DNA of 64,000 nucleotides from an uncultured Coprococcus sp. (GTDB taxonomy: Bacteria > Bacillota > Clostridia > Lachnospirales > Lachnospiraceae), in the NCBI GenBank assembly GCA_934247115.1, contig CAKQIY010000010.1:5330-69329 (forward strand), read 5' to 3'. The notes below the pieces were generated by a model. That model ran no database searches. It was not told the origin of the DNA and worked only from the letters and a program-made list of their open reading frames with translations. A program made the translations under genes and the position numbers. This document shows, piece by piece, positions 1 through 8,165 of the stretch (within the stretch, counting starts at the first letter, position 1; every line of letters begins with the position of its first letter).

Positions 1-739
1 CCTTGTGGTATAACACCCTGAACTGATCCCTGGTTATCTTGTCCACGATTCTGAGTTCCGGCCCTACCTTCTTAAGATTTGCTATTCCATCACCGATTGC
101 TATGATGCTCTTAATATCCTTGTCATTGATAAAGAGGTTTCGAAATTCCTCTATGAAGTTCGATACGAACTCCTCCATGATGTTCTCCAGTGCAACTGTG
201 TCAGCCCCATACTTTGCCAGATAATCACGTATTCTGACCGCTCCTATTGGAAGGTTCTGCGTCTGTATAAGATTCTGCTTGTCGAATATGGATATCTGAA
301 GACTTCCCGCACCTATGTCAAGTAGCGCCCTGTTCTTCGTATCCTCCTCGCCGAATCTGTACTTGGCCGCACAGGCCTTGTAATTCATAAATCTCTGCTC
401 CGAGTTGCTAAGTATAGCCACATCGATTCCCGTATGCTGCTTTATCCTCTCAAGCACCATAACAGAGTTCTCTGCCTCTCTCACCGCAGATGAGGCGTAT
501 GCCTTATAGTCGTGTACATCATACTCCTTCATCTTTCTGCGGAACTTATTGAGGATCTCGCACACCTTAACTATTGATTTCTCTGTTATCTTACCGCTGT
601 TGTAGGTATCGCTTCCAAGTTCAACTGTACTATTCACATAGTCAATCTCCCGCGCCCCTTTCTTGGGAGTTATCTCGTATATCTTCATAGACAGCTCGTT
701 TGATCCTACATCAATGGCCGCAAATACTTTATTCGCCAT
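1..739 (-). CDS. Ppx/GppA-family phosphatase, 3' end outside the window
   Basis: N-terminal 246 residues of an exopolyphosphatase/pppGpp phosphatase of the ASKHA (actin-like ATPase) fold. The protein opens with AAIDVGSNELSMKIYE, the first phosphate-binding loop (family pattern D-x-G-S-N), and has the second loop LLDIGAGSLQISIFD near residue 125. Family members hydrolyse polyphosphate or pppGpp; the sequence cannot say which. The ATG at 737-739 lies behind a GGTGGGGGT stretch. It is last in the minus-strand run that carries folate and phenylalanine genes, about 25 bases after the prephenate dehydratase stop, so co-transcription is likely. The C-terminal part lies beyond base 1. Confidence 0.85.
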   Translation of the reverse strand, partial: MANKVFAAIDVGSNELSMKIYEITPKKGAREIDYVNSTVELGSDTYNSGKITEKSIVKVCEILNKFRRKMKEYDVHDYKAYASSAVREAENSVMVLERIKQHTGIDVAILSNSEQRFMNYKACAAKYRFGEEDTKNRALLDIGAGSLQISIFDKQNLIQTQNLPIGAVRIRDYLAKYGADTVALENIMEEFVSNFIEEFRNLFINDKDIKSIIAIGDGIANLKKVGPELRIVDKITRDQFRVLYHK

Positions 740-763
740 TCTACCCCCACCTTTCTTACTTAA

Positions 764-1741
764 TTAATATGTACCTATTATTTTTAAATCCATAGAATCC
801 TTCTCTATTCTCTCCAGAGCATCTATAGCCGCCGCATCCATCAGGCTTCCCTCCAAAGTTATAAAGAAAGAATACTCCCACTTTCTTCCCCTGAGAGGAC
901 GTGATTCAATACTTGTCATATTCAGTCCATCATGTTTAATATGTCCTAGTATACTGTACAATGTTCCGCTCTCATGTGGCAGTGAAAAACATATCGAGAT
1001 ATTCTTCGATGTCCTCACATACTCCTTGCGCTTGGAAAGTATTATAAATCTCGTGGTATTGTTCTCATTGTTGACGATATCATCCTTCAATATCCTGAGT
1101 CCATATATATCCGCAGCCAATGCACTTGCTATAGCAGCCTGTGTCCTGTCACCTTCATCTCTCACCTTTACAGCCCCAACTGCAGTGTTCGCAACCGGAC
1201 ACTGTCTGTAACCAGAGCTTTCCAGAAATTCACTGCACTGCAGAAGTCCTTGCGGATGGGAATACACAACCTTTATATCTGAAAGCTCAGCATCAGGAAG
1301 TCCCATGAGAGTATGAGCAACCTTTACCTCATCACCTCCAACTATGGTAAGTCCGCTGCTGCCAACCATATCATATATGCCATTTACAAAACCAGCGGAC
1401 GAATTCTCTATAGGAAGCACTCCATAATCGGCGTCTCCATCCTTCACCGTCTGTACAACATCCTCAAATCTTGCAACATTTATATTCTGTATATCCCTGC
1501 CAAAATAATCATGCATGGCCTGATGGCTGTACGCGCCCGGCACCCCCTGATATACAACAACAGTGTTGGAATCTACATAGAGCCTGTCAACCGGTGTAAA
1601 TCCACTTACAACTTCAGATGTGCTATGAGTCTCCATAAGGTCTCTTTTCTCCATCCCTATGCTGTTTATCAGTTCATTCTTCCTGTCTATAAGCTTCTGA
1701 ATCTGTGTCTCCAGACTATTTATCTCTTCCAATGTATTCAT
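764..1741 (-). CDS. pheA: Prephenate dehydratase with ACT domain and short chorismate-mutase-like N-terminus
   Basis: Converts prephenate to phenylpyruvate for phenylalanine synthesis, 325 residues. The catalytic domain starts at about residue 60 (VVYQGVPGAYSHQA) and contains the diagnostic TRFIILSK near residue 230. An ACT domain with the phenylalanine-binding ESRPLRGRKWEY signature follows from about 250, so feedback inhibition by Phe is expected. The first 30 residues (MNTLEEINSLETQIQKLIDR) resemble helix 1 of AroQ chorismate mutase, but only about 50 residues precede the dehydratase, where a full mutase domain needs about 85-90. The mutase part is therefore probably truncated and inactive. 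It follows folBK with a 38-base gap; phenylalanine and the folate precursor pABA both come from chorismate. Confidence 0.93.
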   Translation of the reverse strand: MNTLEEINSLETQIQKLIDRKNELINSIGMEKRDLMETHSTSEVVSGFTPVDRLYVDSNTVVVYQGVPGAYSHQAMHDYFGRDIQNINVARFEDVVQTVKDGDADYGVLPIENSSAGFVNGIYDMVGSSGLTIVGGDEVKVAHTLMGLPDAELSDIKVVYSHPQGLLQCSEFLESSGYRQCPVANTAVGAVKVRDEGDRTQAAIASALAADIYGLRILKDDIVNNENNTTRFIILSKRKEYVRTSKNISICFSLPHESGTLYSILGHIKHDGLNMTSIESRPLRGRKWEYSFFITLEGSLMDAAAIDALERIEKDSMDLKIIGTY

Positions 1742-1779
1742 TATAACAACCTTCCACCTGACATATCCTGTTCCTTAAG

Positions 1780-2598
1780 CTACGCGTTCTGCACATCCCT
1801 GCACAGTTCCTCTATGGTTCTGTGAAATATTGGATGCCTCTTATATCCCGCTATAGCAGATAATGGCTGCAGGACAAATGCTCTCTTGTGCATCTCCACA
1901 TGCGGTATATGCAGTTTTTCGCTGTCATACACCAGATCATCATAAAGCAGAATATCTATATCCAGAGTGCGCGGTCCCCAATGTATAAGCCTCTCTCTTC
2001 CAGCATCCTTCTCTATGGAGTTGACAAGTGCAAGGAGTTCCTCCGGATCCCTGAGAGTCTCTATCTCCAGACATCCATTCAGAAAGTCATCCTGTTCCAC
2101 TCCGCCATATGGCTCTGTCTCTATGAAATCCGACACTCTGGTAACTTTGGTATACTTGTCCTTGTTCAGTCCGTCTATGGCCATATCAAGATATGATTCC
2201 CTGTCTCCGATGTTGGAGCCCAGCCCCAGATAAGCGGTATGCTTCTTTCTGCATATGTATACAGAAACAGTGTCTACATGCACCAACACAGGAGCCCACG
2301 GCTTCTTCACTGTCACTTCGACACCCTTCACCTCATCATACTTAAGCAGGATGCTGTCTGCGATTTCCTCCGCCACAGTCTCTATGAGCTTATAATTCCT
2401 ACTCTTCATAACCTGCTGGATATCATCACATACCAACCCATAATTCACCGAGCTTCTGATATCATCAGTTCTTCCTGCTTCCCTGGTGGACACCATCATA
2501 GACACATCCACTATGAATTTCTGGCCAAGCACATTCTCTTCACGATATACACCATGATGAGCAAACACCTCTAATCCTGTTATATTGATTCTGTCCAT
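1780..2598 (-). CDS. folK: FolB-FolK fusion: dihydroneopterin aldolase / HPPK
   Basis: Bifunctional folate enzyme of 272 residues. Residues 1-115 are dihydroneopterin aldolase (MDRINITGLEVFAHHGVY, then GQKFIVDVSM). Residues about 120-272 are 6-hydroxymethyl-7,8-dihydropterin pyrophosphokinase, with YLGLGSNIGDRESYL and the signature GPRTLDIDILLYDD. The two catalyse consecutive steps just before dihydropteroate synthase, so the fusion fits the pathway. I chose the ATG at 2596-2598 because GGAGG lies 7 bases upstream; a start 30 bases earlier has no such site. The start overlaps the end of folP by 21 bases, which suggests translational coupling. Confidence 0.93.
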   Translation of the reverse strand: MDRINITGLEVFAHHGVYREENVLGQKFIVDVSMMVSTREAGRTDDIRSSVNYGLVCDDIQQVMKSRNYKLIETVAEEIADSILLKYDEVKGVEVTVKKPWAPVLVHVDTVSVYICRKKHTAYLGLGSNIGDRESYLDMAIDGLNKDKYTKVTRVSDFIETEPYGGVEQDDFLNGCLEIETLRDPEELLALVNSIEKDAGRERLIHWGPRTLDIDILLYDDLVYDSEKLHIPHVEMHKRAFVLQPLSAIAGYKRHPIFHRTIEELCRDVQNA

Positions 2599-2617
2599 AT
2601 CACACCTCCAAGGTCTG

Positions 2618-3427
2618 TTATCTTGCATTCAGCATCGCATATGTCATCCTGAGTGCTCTGTAATTACTCTTTACATTGTGTACTCTGAAAAAATCACAGC
2701 CTTTAACCAGTCCCAGTACCGATGTTGCAACAGTGCCCTCTTCTCTCTCTGTAACAGGAAGACCAAGGGTAAGTCCTATCATTGACTTTCTCGATGTACC
2801 CAGCAGTATCGGCAGCTCCCACTTGTGAAGCAGCTCCAGATTGTTCATAAGGAGAAGATTCTGGTTCAGATCCTTTGCAAATCCTATTCCCGGATCAACC
2901 ATGATCTTATTTCTGTCAATTCCTGCAGCCAGTGCCATATTCACTGACTCATCAAGATCCGACACAACATCAGTCAGATAGTCTCCATAGTCTGTGTTAT
3001 CCCTGTTGTGCATAAGACAGCAGGCTTTATCATATTTTGCTATAACGCCAGCCATCTTATCATCATATTTAAGGCCCCATATGTCATTGATAAGGTCCGC
3101 TCCGGCCAGTATGCCAGCTTCTGCGACTGCCGACTTATATGTATCAAGTGACACAGCCACATCAAATCTCTTCTTGATTGCTTCTATGACAGGGGCTGTT
3201 CTCTCTATCTCTTCCTCATCTGATATCTTCGTATATCCAGGTCTCGTAGATTCTCCACCGACATCAATTATCAATGCTCCATCTGCTATCATTTGCTCTG
3301 TGGTCTGCAGAGCCGTATCCATGGTATTGTGTTGACCACCATCCGAAAAGGAATCCGGTGTTACATTAAGTATTCCCATGATATATGGCTCTTTCCCAGT
3401 CTCAAATATCTTGTCTCCGATTATCAT
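2618..3427 (-). CDS. folP: Dihydropteroate synthase
   Basis: Joins 6-hydroxymethyl-dihydropterin pyrophosphate to p-aminobenzoate, the sulfonamide target. The 269-residue TIM-barrel protein shows all main signatures: GILNVTPDSFSDGG near the N-terminus, DVGGESTRPG near residue 60, and LLGTSRKSMIG near 215. I chose the ATG at 3425-3427, which follows GGAGG by 8 bases; an in-frame TTG 15 bases upstream overlaps that ribosome binding site and is unlikely. It lies in the folate operon between the HD-domain gene and folBK, with which it overlaps. Confidence 0.95.
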   Translation of the reverse strand: MIIGDKIFETGKEPYIMGILNVTPDSFSDGGQHNTMDTALQTTEQMIADGALIIDVGGESTRPGYTKISDEEEIERTAPVIEAIKKRFDVAVSLDTYKSAVAEAGILAGADLINDIWGLKYDDKMAGVIAKYDKACCLMHNRDNTDYGDYLTDVVSDLDESVNMALAAGIDRNKIMVDPGIGFAKDLNQNLLLMNNLELLHKWELPILLGTSRKSMIGLTLGLPVTEREEGTVATSVLGLVKGCDFFRVHNVKSNYRALRMTYAMLNAR

Positions 3428-3467
3428 CCTTTTTTCCTCCAATTGTATATACAGGTCATGCCTGTCC

Positions 3468-3962
3468 TTAATATATTATCCCTTTATTTCTCTCTGAATC
3501 CGGCCAATAGCACTGATCAGCCGCCGCACATTCAACACAGTTTCTGGACAGCTTATCAGCTCTGTAGAGCAGATATGCAAGTCCATCCCGTTCTGCACCA
3601 TCAGTATTGTGTGCACCTATGGCATCACAGATAATCGCCTTCTCCTGCTCATCAAAGCCACATTGCCCCAGGATCTCCGAGGCATATCTTACGCTCAGTA
3701 TATGATGCTCTATTCCCGTGTCATCAGGATCCGCCCTTCCGACATCATGCAGAAGAGCCGCCACATATATGATCTCCCTGTCTATGCCAAAGGCTTCTTC
3801 TACATTCATTATATACGCTATCCTGGCCACATCCAGACAATGATCCAGCCCATGACAGCAGAATATACGTGTTCTCTCCCTCAGACGTATCTCCTCCATG
3901 AGCGCCTTATATTCCGAATTGTTCATTATCCTGTCCACTCTGTACATATGAATATCCGTCAT
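3468..3962 (-). CDS. HD-domain phosphohydrolase embedded in the folate operon
   Basis: 164-residue HD-superfamily metal-dependent phosphohydrolase. The motif is visible: CCHGLDHCLDVARIAYIM (first His, about residue 37), AALLHDVGRAD (the HD pair, about 70) and a later conserved acidic/His region (HHILSVRYASEIL). Its C-terminus is Cys-rich (CVECAAADQC). The start codon overlaps the folC stop in an ATGA arrangement, and folP follows closely, so it is firmly inside the folate operon. The substrate is unknown. One attractive possibility is a role in removing phosphates from dihydroneopterin triphosphate, a step with no other candidate here. That is inference from position; a general nucleotidase is equally possible. 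Confidence 0.85.
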   Translation of the reverse strand: MTDIHMYRVDRIMNNSEYKALMEEIRLRERTRIFCCHGLDHCLDVARIAYIMNVEEAFGIDREIIYVAALLHDVGRADPDDTGIEHHILSVRYASEILGQCGFDEQEKAIICDAIGAHNTDGAERDGLAYLLYRADKLSRNCVECAAADQCYWPDSERNKGIIY

Positions 3963-5263
3963 ATCGCTCCATAACCTCCATGCTCTGCCCTTTCAATGAT
4001 CGGACCTATATATGACAACGAACCAAATATTATCACCACCGAATCAGGTATCCCAGCAGCCATCTGAACAGCCTGTAAAACTGCAGCATCTATATCATCC
4101 TGCACGAAAACTGAATCAATATACTTTTTAGCCAGTTCTCCCAGTTTTTTATTATCCAAAGCTCTTGGATTATCCGGCTGAACCGCAATAAACGTGTCTG
4201 CGTCAGGCATCATGATCTCTAGCATGCGCTCATAATCCTTATCCTTAAACACTCCACACACATATATCAGCCTTCTTCCTTTGAAATACGTGTCTATGTT
4301 CTTCCTGAGTTCCATCCAGCCACCTGGATTGTGGGCTCCATCCACATATACCAGTGGCTTATCCATCAGCTTCTGAAACCTTCCTTTCCAGAATGTATTG
4401 GAAACTCCCCGGCTTATGTTCACTTTATCCAAATCGAATCCCAGTTTTTGCAACATAGTGGCAGTTTCTATAGCCGTGACGCTGTTATATATCTGATATA
4501 TTCCAGGCACTGACAGCCTGTAGCACTCTTCTTTGTACTCAAATACACTTCCATCAAGCCCACTGCTCTGTACGTGTATATTCTTAGGATCTATCATGAC
4601 TGACCTGTCAGCAGTAGACTTTTCATCACATTTTCTCAGCCATAGTGGTTGTAAACCAACCTGCAGAGGATATGATACACACGGAACCCCATCCTTCATA
4701 ATTCCAAGCTTCTGTCTATATATATCCTCTATGGTATTGCCAAGGAACCTCATGTGATCCATGCTTATGCTTGCTATTATCGTGCACAGAGGATGTGTAC
4801 ATACATTCGTTGCATCCTCAAGGCCGCCCATACCGGTCTCAAGAAGAAGCACATCCACATTCCTGTCAAGAAACCAACAGAAAGCAACGGCTGTCTCCGT
4901 CTCAAATGAAGTAGGCCGGTGCCATCCATCCGACACCATGGCATCTGCAACACGTCTGACTCTATCCAGATATACCGCAAACTCATCTTCCCCCATATAC
5001 ACCTTATTGATCTGGAATCTCTCCAAATAGGCGAATATTGTTGGAGATATATATCTTCCCACCATATATCCTGCATCCTCAAGTATCTCATCAAGGAAGG
5101 CACATATCGACCCCTTGCCATTCGTACCGGCAATATGTACCACCTTAACCTTATCCTGCGGATCACCAAGCCGTCTGAGCAGCTCTTTTATACTGTCAAG
5201 ACCCAATACACTGCCAAGCGTATCAGTATATTCTATATATTTCTTTGCTTCCTCATATGTCAT
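3959..5263 (-). CDS. folC: Folylpolyglutamate synthase / dihydrofolate synthase
   Basis: 434-residue Mur-ligase-fold enzyme that adds glutamate to dihydropteroate and to folates using ATP. Visible: the nucleotide loop HIAGTNGKGSICAFLDEIL near residue 45, the motif LLLETGMGGLEDATNV near 140, SISMDHMRFLGNTIEDIYRQK near 165, and the ligase-domain motif VDGAHNPGGW near 310. Length is typical for the bacterial bifunctional enzyme. The ATG sits behind AAGGGG, 18 bases after the deacetylase stop; its own stop overlaps the next start. It is the first folate gene of the operon. Confidence 0.94.
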   Translation of the reverse strand: MTYEEAKKYIEYTDTLGSVLGLDSIKELLRRLGDPQDKVKVVHIAGTNGKGSICAFLDEILEDAGYMVGRYISPTIFAYLERFQINKVYMGEDEFAVYLDRVRRVADAMVSDGWHRPTSFETETAVAFCWFLDRNVDVLLLETGMGGLEDATNVCTHPLCTIIASISMDHMRFLGNTIEDIYRQKLGIMKDGVPCVSYPLQVGLQPLWLRKCDEKSTADRSVMIDPKNIHVQSSGLDGSVFEYKEECYRLSVPGIYQIYNSVTAIETATMLQKLGFDLDKVNISRGVSNTFWKGRFQKLMDKPLVYVDGAHNPGGWMELRKNIDTYFKGRRLIYVCGVFKDKDYERMLEIMMPDADTFIAVQPDNPRALDNKKLGELAKKYIDSVFVQDDIDAAVLQAVQMAAGIPDSVVIIFGSLSYIGPIIERAEHGGYGAI

Positions 5264-5281
5264 ATCGGGTCCGTCCCCTTC

Positions 5282-6121
5282 CTATCTATGTCTGACAAGT
5301 GGTGTATTCTCATCTATTGGCAGCAACGTATATCCCGCCCCGCGCAGTTCATCTATGAGCTGCTGCAATGATTCTACTGTGCAGTGTCTGGCATCCATGT
5401 CATGCATGAGTATGACAACATCATCGTAATTCACCGCATCCTTCATGATATTATCGACAAGCTGCTCCGGCGTATAGCTTCCGCACACCGCATCATTATT
5501 GAGTGCATTCCAGTCAAAATACACCAGTCCCTCGGCCTCTATATAATTGATAAGCTCACCCATATCCACCCTGGATACAGTGTTTGAGCTTCCGCCAGGG
5601 AATCTGTAATACACACAATCCACACCTGTTACATCATACAATAAATTTCTCAATTCCTCAACATCTTCGGAGAAATCATCCAGACTGGCATATATTTTGT
5701 CATAGTCATGGGTATATGAATGAAGCCCCAGGGTATGTCCTCTGTCAACTATATCCCTATATGTATCATAATAGCTCTCATCCCGTCCAACCACAAAAAA
5801 TGTGGCCTTGACATCATTTGCATCAAGAATATCCAGTATCTCACCCGTGTTGTGTGACGGACCATCGTCAAATGTAAGATAAGCACATTTCTCCGGCTCG
5901 GTATCATTTTCCACACCAGAATCCACAACCGCCACAGTTTTAACTTCAGGGACTATAGAATCATATCGTCCCTCGTCCATTCCTTCACTGGTATAAAATC
6001 CCCATCTTGACTGACTTATTATGTAATAACAGCAGAATACTATCGCAAGGAATATGGCCACAGCAAGCATAATATACTGCCAGTTATCTGTGACACTCTG
6101 AACGCTCTCTGTTTTTTTCAA
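5282..6121 (-). CDS. Membrane-anchored polysaccharide deacetylase (NodB domain)
   Basis: 279 residues. A single N-terminal membrane segment (IMLAVAIFLAIVFCCYYII, about residues 17-35) is followed by a NodB/CE4 domain from about 80. The motifs are YLTFDDGPSHNTG (metal-binding Asp), HSYTHDYD (the two metal His) and a C-terminal MHDMDARHCTV segment. CE4 enzymes remove acetyl groups from peptidoglycan or other cell-wall polysaccharides outside the cell. The start is a TTG at 6119-6121 with only a weak AAGGCGG site upstream, so an internal ATG at residue 18 is an alternative. It lies upstream of folC on the same strand, probably sharing the transcript without a functional link. Confidence 0.88.
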   Translation of the reverse strand: MKKTESVQSVTDNWQYIMLAVAIFLAIVFCCYYIISQSRWGFYTSEGMDEGRYDSIVPEVKTVAVVDSGVENDTEPEKCAYLTFDDGPSHNTGEILDILDANDVKATFFVVGRDESYYDTYRDIVDRGHTLGLHSYTHDYDKIYASLDDFSEDVEELRNLLYDVTGVDCVYYRFPGGSSNTVSRVDMGELINYIEAEGLVYFDWNALNNDAVCGSYTPEQLVDNIMKDAVNYDDVVILMHDMDARHCTVESLQQLIDELRGAGYTLLPIDENTPLVRHR

Positions 6122-6258
6122 AATTTCTGCGCCGCCTTGACCGTTTTTTCTATTATATTATTTATTTTTTGAAATTATGTATGGCTTTTTATATGTATAT
6201 TTTACAGATATGCGGACAACATAATATCAAACAATAAATTCATAAGGAGATTTGTATC

Positions 6259-6801
6259 ATGAAAAAATACTTTCTACTGACCATGTGTATGGCAATCACC
6301 ATGATCCTGTTCTGTGGCTGTGGCAGCTCTGATTCCTCTTCCAGCACAGGAGCATCATCCTCAGCTAGCACTCAGACCTCTTCAGAGGCCGAGAAGTCAA
6401 GCGGAGAAAGCAATTCAGGCAAAGGTGACAAAGGTGTTGTAGGCGGCGCGGCAGATGCCGTTGAGGATGTGGCAGATGGCGTTGCAGATGGTATAAAGGA
6501 TGTAGCAGATGGTGTGGGCAATACCGTATCTGGCATATTCGGATCATTTGACGACGCCCAGGACTGGTTTATGGATCAGCTTCCCGCAGGTGATGGCCGT
6601 TTTGAGGTGACCAACAGTGACAAGGACCTTACTGAGTATAACAACGGAAAAACCGGCTATCATATCGAACTCCATGACAACAACAAGGAGGGGGACACAA
6701 AGGTTGGAGACTTCTATATAGATTCCAACGACGGAAAGGTATACAAGTCTGACGAGCACGGCAAGACATTTGCCGAGTATGACTTTTCAGATTTCAAGTA
6801 A
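6259..6801 (+). CDS. Predicted lipoprotein, unknown function
   Basis: 180 residues with a signal peptide and lipobox ILFCGCGSS (lipidated Cys near residue 20 or 22), then a Ser/Thr/Gly linker to about 60. A short stretch of repeats follows (ADAVEDVADGVADGIKDVAD, about 75-95), probably amphipathic. The C-terminal region is charged and Tyr-rich (YNNGKTGYHIELHDNN, then GKVYKSDEHGKTFAEYDF). AAGGAG precedes the ATG at a good distance. It is the only plus-strand gene in the first 15 kb, divergent from the deacetylase and convergent with the next gene, so it is a single-gene unit. No family recognised. Confidence 0.8.
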   Translation: MKKYFLLTMCMAITMILFCGCGSSDSSSSTGASSSASTQTSSEAEKSSGESNSGKGDKGVVGGAADAVEDVADGVADGIKDVADGVGNTVSGIFGSFDDAQDWFMDQLPAGDGRFEVTNSDKDLTEYNNGKTGYHIELHDNNKEGDTKVGDFYIDSNDGKVYKSDEHGKTFAEYDFSDFK

Positions 6802-6822
6802 CAATACTGACAGCAAAGAAAA

Positions 6823-6865
6823 AGCGGTCCTGGAAATCTCCTGCAGGAGATCTCTCCAGACCGCT
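6823..6865. terminator. Bidirectional terminator between convergent genes
   Basis: Imperfect hairpin with outer arms AGCGGTC/GACCGCT and an inner palindrome ATCTCCTGCAGGAGAT. An A-rich run lies to the left and a T-rich run to the right, fitting termination of both the lipoprotein gene and the small membrane protein gene. Confidence 0.8.
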
Positions 6866-6872
6866 ATATTTC

Positions 6873-7205
6873 TTACATATTATCAGCTTCTGCTTCTGGG
6901 GCTCCGGCATCCGCTGCACTGACAGTACTCTCATACGCCTGCTCATCCTTCATAACCTCTCCTGTGATGGGATTGATCTTCACTCCCATCTGGCTGGCTA
7001 TGAGATTGTACATGTCAAACTCCCTGTCCCTGGCAGCCTGTTTTCTGGCCTTTATGCTCCTTGATCTGATGAGTTCCACCACACCAAAGCCTATCATGAG
7101 TACACCGAAAAATATATAACCTGCCATCTGCTGTGTGAAGAAGGCTCTGGCAACACTTATTACACCTATGCCAATCATCACTATACCCATAACCATATTG
7201 AACAT
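6873..7205 (-). CDS. Small two-helix membrane protein, unknown function
   Basis: 110 residues. Two hydrophobic segments at about residues 3-20 (MVMGIVMIGIGVISVARAF) and 27-46 (MAGYIFFGVLMIGFGVVELI) are followed by a basic juxtamembrane stretch (RSRSIKARKQAARDRE) and an acidic, Ala-rich C-terminus. The cytoplasmic tail contains MGVKINPITGEVM. It lies 34 bases after the next gene, also a two-helix membrane protein, so the two are probably one unit. No family recognised. Confidence 0.75.
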   Translation of the reverse strand: MFNMVMGIVMIGIGVISVARAFFTQQMAGYIFFGVLMIGFGVVELIRSRSIKARKQAARDREFDMYNLIASQMGVKINPITGEVMKDEQAYESTVSAADAGAPEAEADNM

Positions 7206-7238
7206 ATAATCAACAACCGCCTTTCGTGTGTAGCTTCA

Positions 7239-7592
7239 TCATCTGTTCACAAACGCCTGGACACCAGCCCGTTCCAGCATTCTGTCATACTGCTCATACA
7301 TATACTGCACGCTGTTCTCCAGCAGGTGATAATGCTTTATATAGGGTATAAGCAATACCATAAAAGCTATAGCGAGCACAAGCAGCGATATATTCTCAGC
7401 CACGATAAATGCTATACATGTCACCACAGTGAGTACCGCAAAAAGAAACAACACCACAAGATGGATAAGCCTCTCATGCATAAAAAATCCTATCTGCGTG
7501 AGATGTCTCCCAGCCTCCTGCTGAAAGTCTACGTCATCCCTCTCAAGAAGTGCATCAATGTATTCTATATATCTCTTTATACGTTTTGCCAT
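7239..7592 (-). CDS. Small membrane protein, unknown function
   Basis: 117 residues. A charged N-terminus (MAKRIKRYIEYIDALLERDD) precedes two adjacent membrane segments at about 43-63 (LIHLVVLFLFAVLTVVTCIAF) and 67-85 (ISLLVLAIAFMVLLIPYI). A helical cytoplasmic tail ends the protein (SVQYMYEQYDRMLERAG). It is co-directional with the preceding hypothetical gene at 44 bases. Function not recognised. Confidence 0.75.
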   Translation of the reverse strand: MAKRIKRYIEYIDALLERDDVDFQQEAGRHLTQIGFFMHERLIHLVVLFLFAVLTVVTCIAFIVAENISLLVLAIAFMVLLIPYIKHYHLLENSVQYMYEQYDRMLERAGVQAFVNR

Positions 7593-7635
7593 CTTTTGTC
7601 AACTCCTTAAAGACAGGTCCGGAACAGACCATCTT

Positions 7636-8133
7636 TTAGTTCATCACCTTGTTCATAAAATGTTCCCACTGCGCTATAACCTTCGTGTAGTAGAAACTGA
7701 GCACATACGACTCTTCCTCCACATCGATTATCATCTGAAAACATTTTCTTCCCGCACATCTCTCAGGATCGGCGGCACCATCCTTAGGCTGACCCGCATA
7801 GAATATCACGCAGCCCTCAAAGCTTTTCAGCTTCTCCTCATAGTGCTTCCTGTCAACAGGTGTATCAGGCACGGTTTCCTGCAATACATCATTGGCATCG
7901 TAATAACTGTGTCCCTCCAGCATCAGAGCTTCTATCTCGGGCTCAACGAATCTGACCTGCATGTCACTTACGTATCTGTCAGTGTACAGATCATTCGCCG
8001 AATTATCCTCACGGACAACCGCTCCATCCAGTTCAAACTCCAGCATTGCCTGCTTATCTGAATAAATACACTTGACTATGGATGCCTCCCTGAATGACAA
8101 TGTCTCTATCTCATCAACACTCTTATACCTCAT
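7636..8133 (-). CDS. Conserved-looking hypothetical cytoplasmic protein
   Basis: 165 residues, soluble and acidic, without signal or membrane segment. It has an alternating beta-like pattern (ASIVKCIYSDKQAMLEFELDG, then CVIFYAGQPKD and CFQMIIDVEEESYVLSFYYTKV). Three Cys occur, of which CAGRKC (about 125-130) is the only pair. It lies 32 bases after thrH on the same strand and upstream of the two small membrane proteins, so the four may be co-transcribed. No family recognised with confidence. Confidence 0.7.
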   Translation of the reverse strand: MRYKSVDEIETLSFREASIVKCIYSDKQAMLEFELDGAVVREDNSANDLYTDRYVSDMQVRFVEPEIEALMLEGHSYYDANDVLQETVPDTPVDRKHYEEKLKSFEGCVIFYAGQPKDGAADPERCAGRKCFQMIIDVEEESYVLSFYYTKVIAQWEHFMNKVMN

Positions 8134-8165
8134 CTCTGCAACCTCTAACCATCGATTCCAAACTA

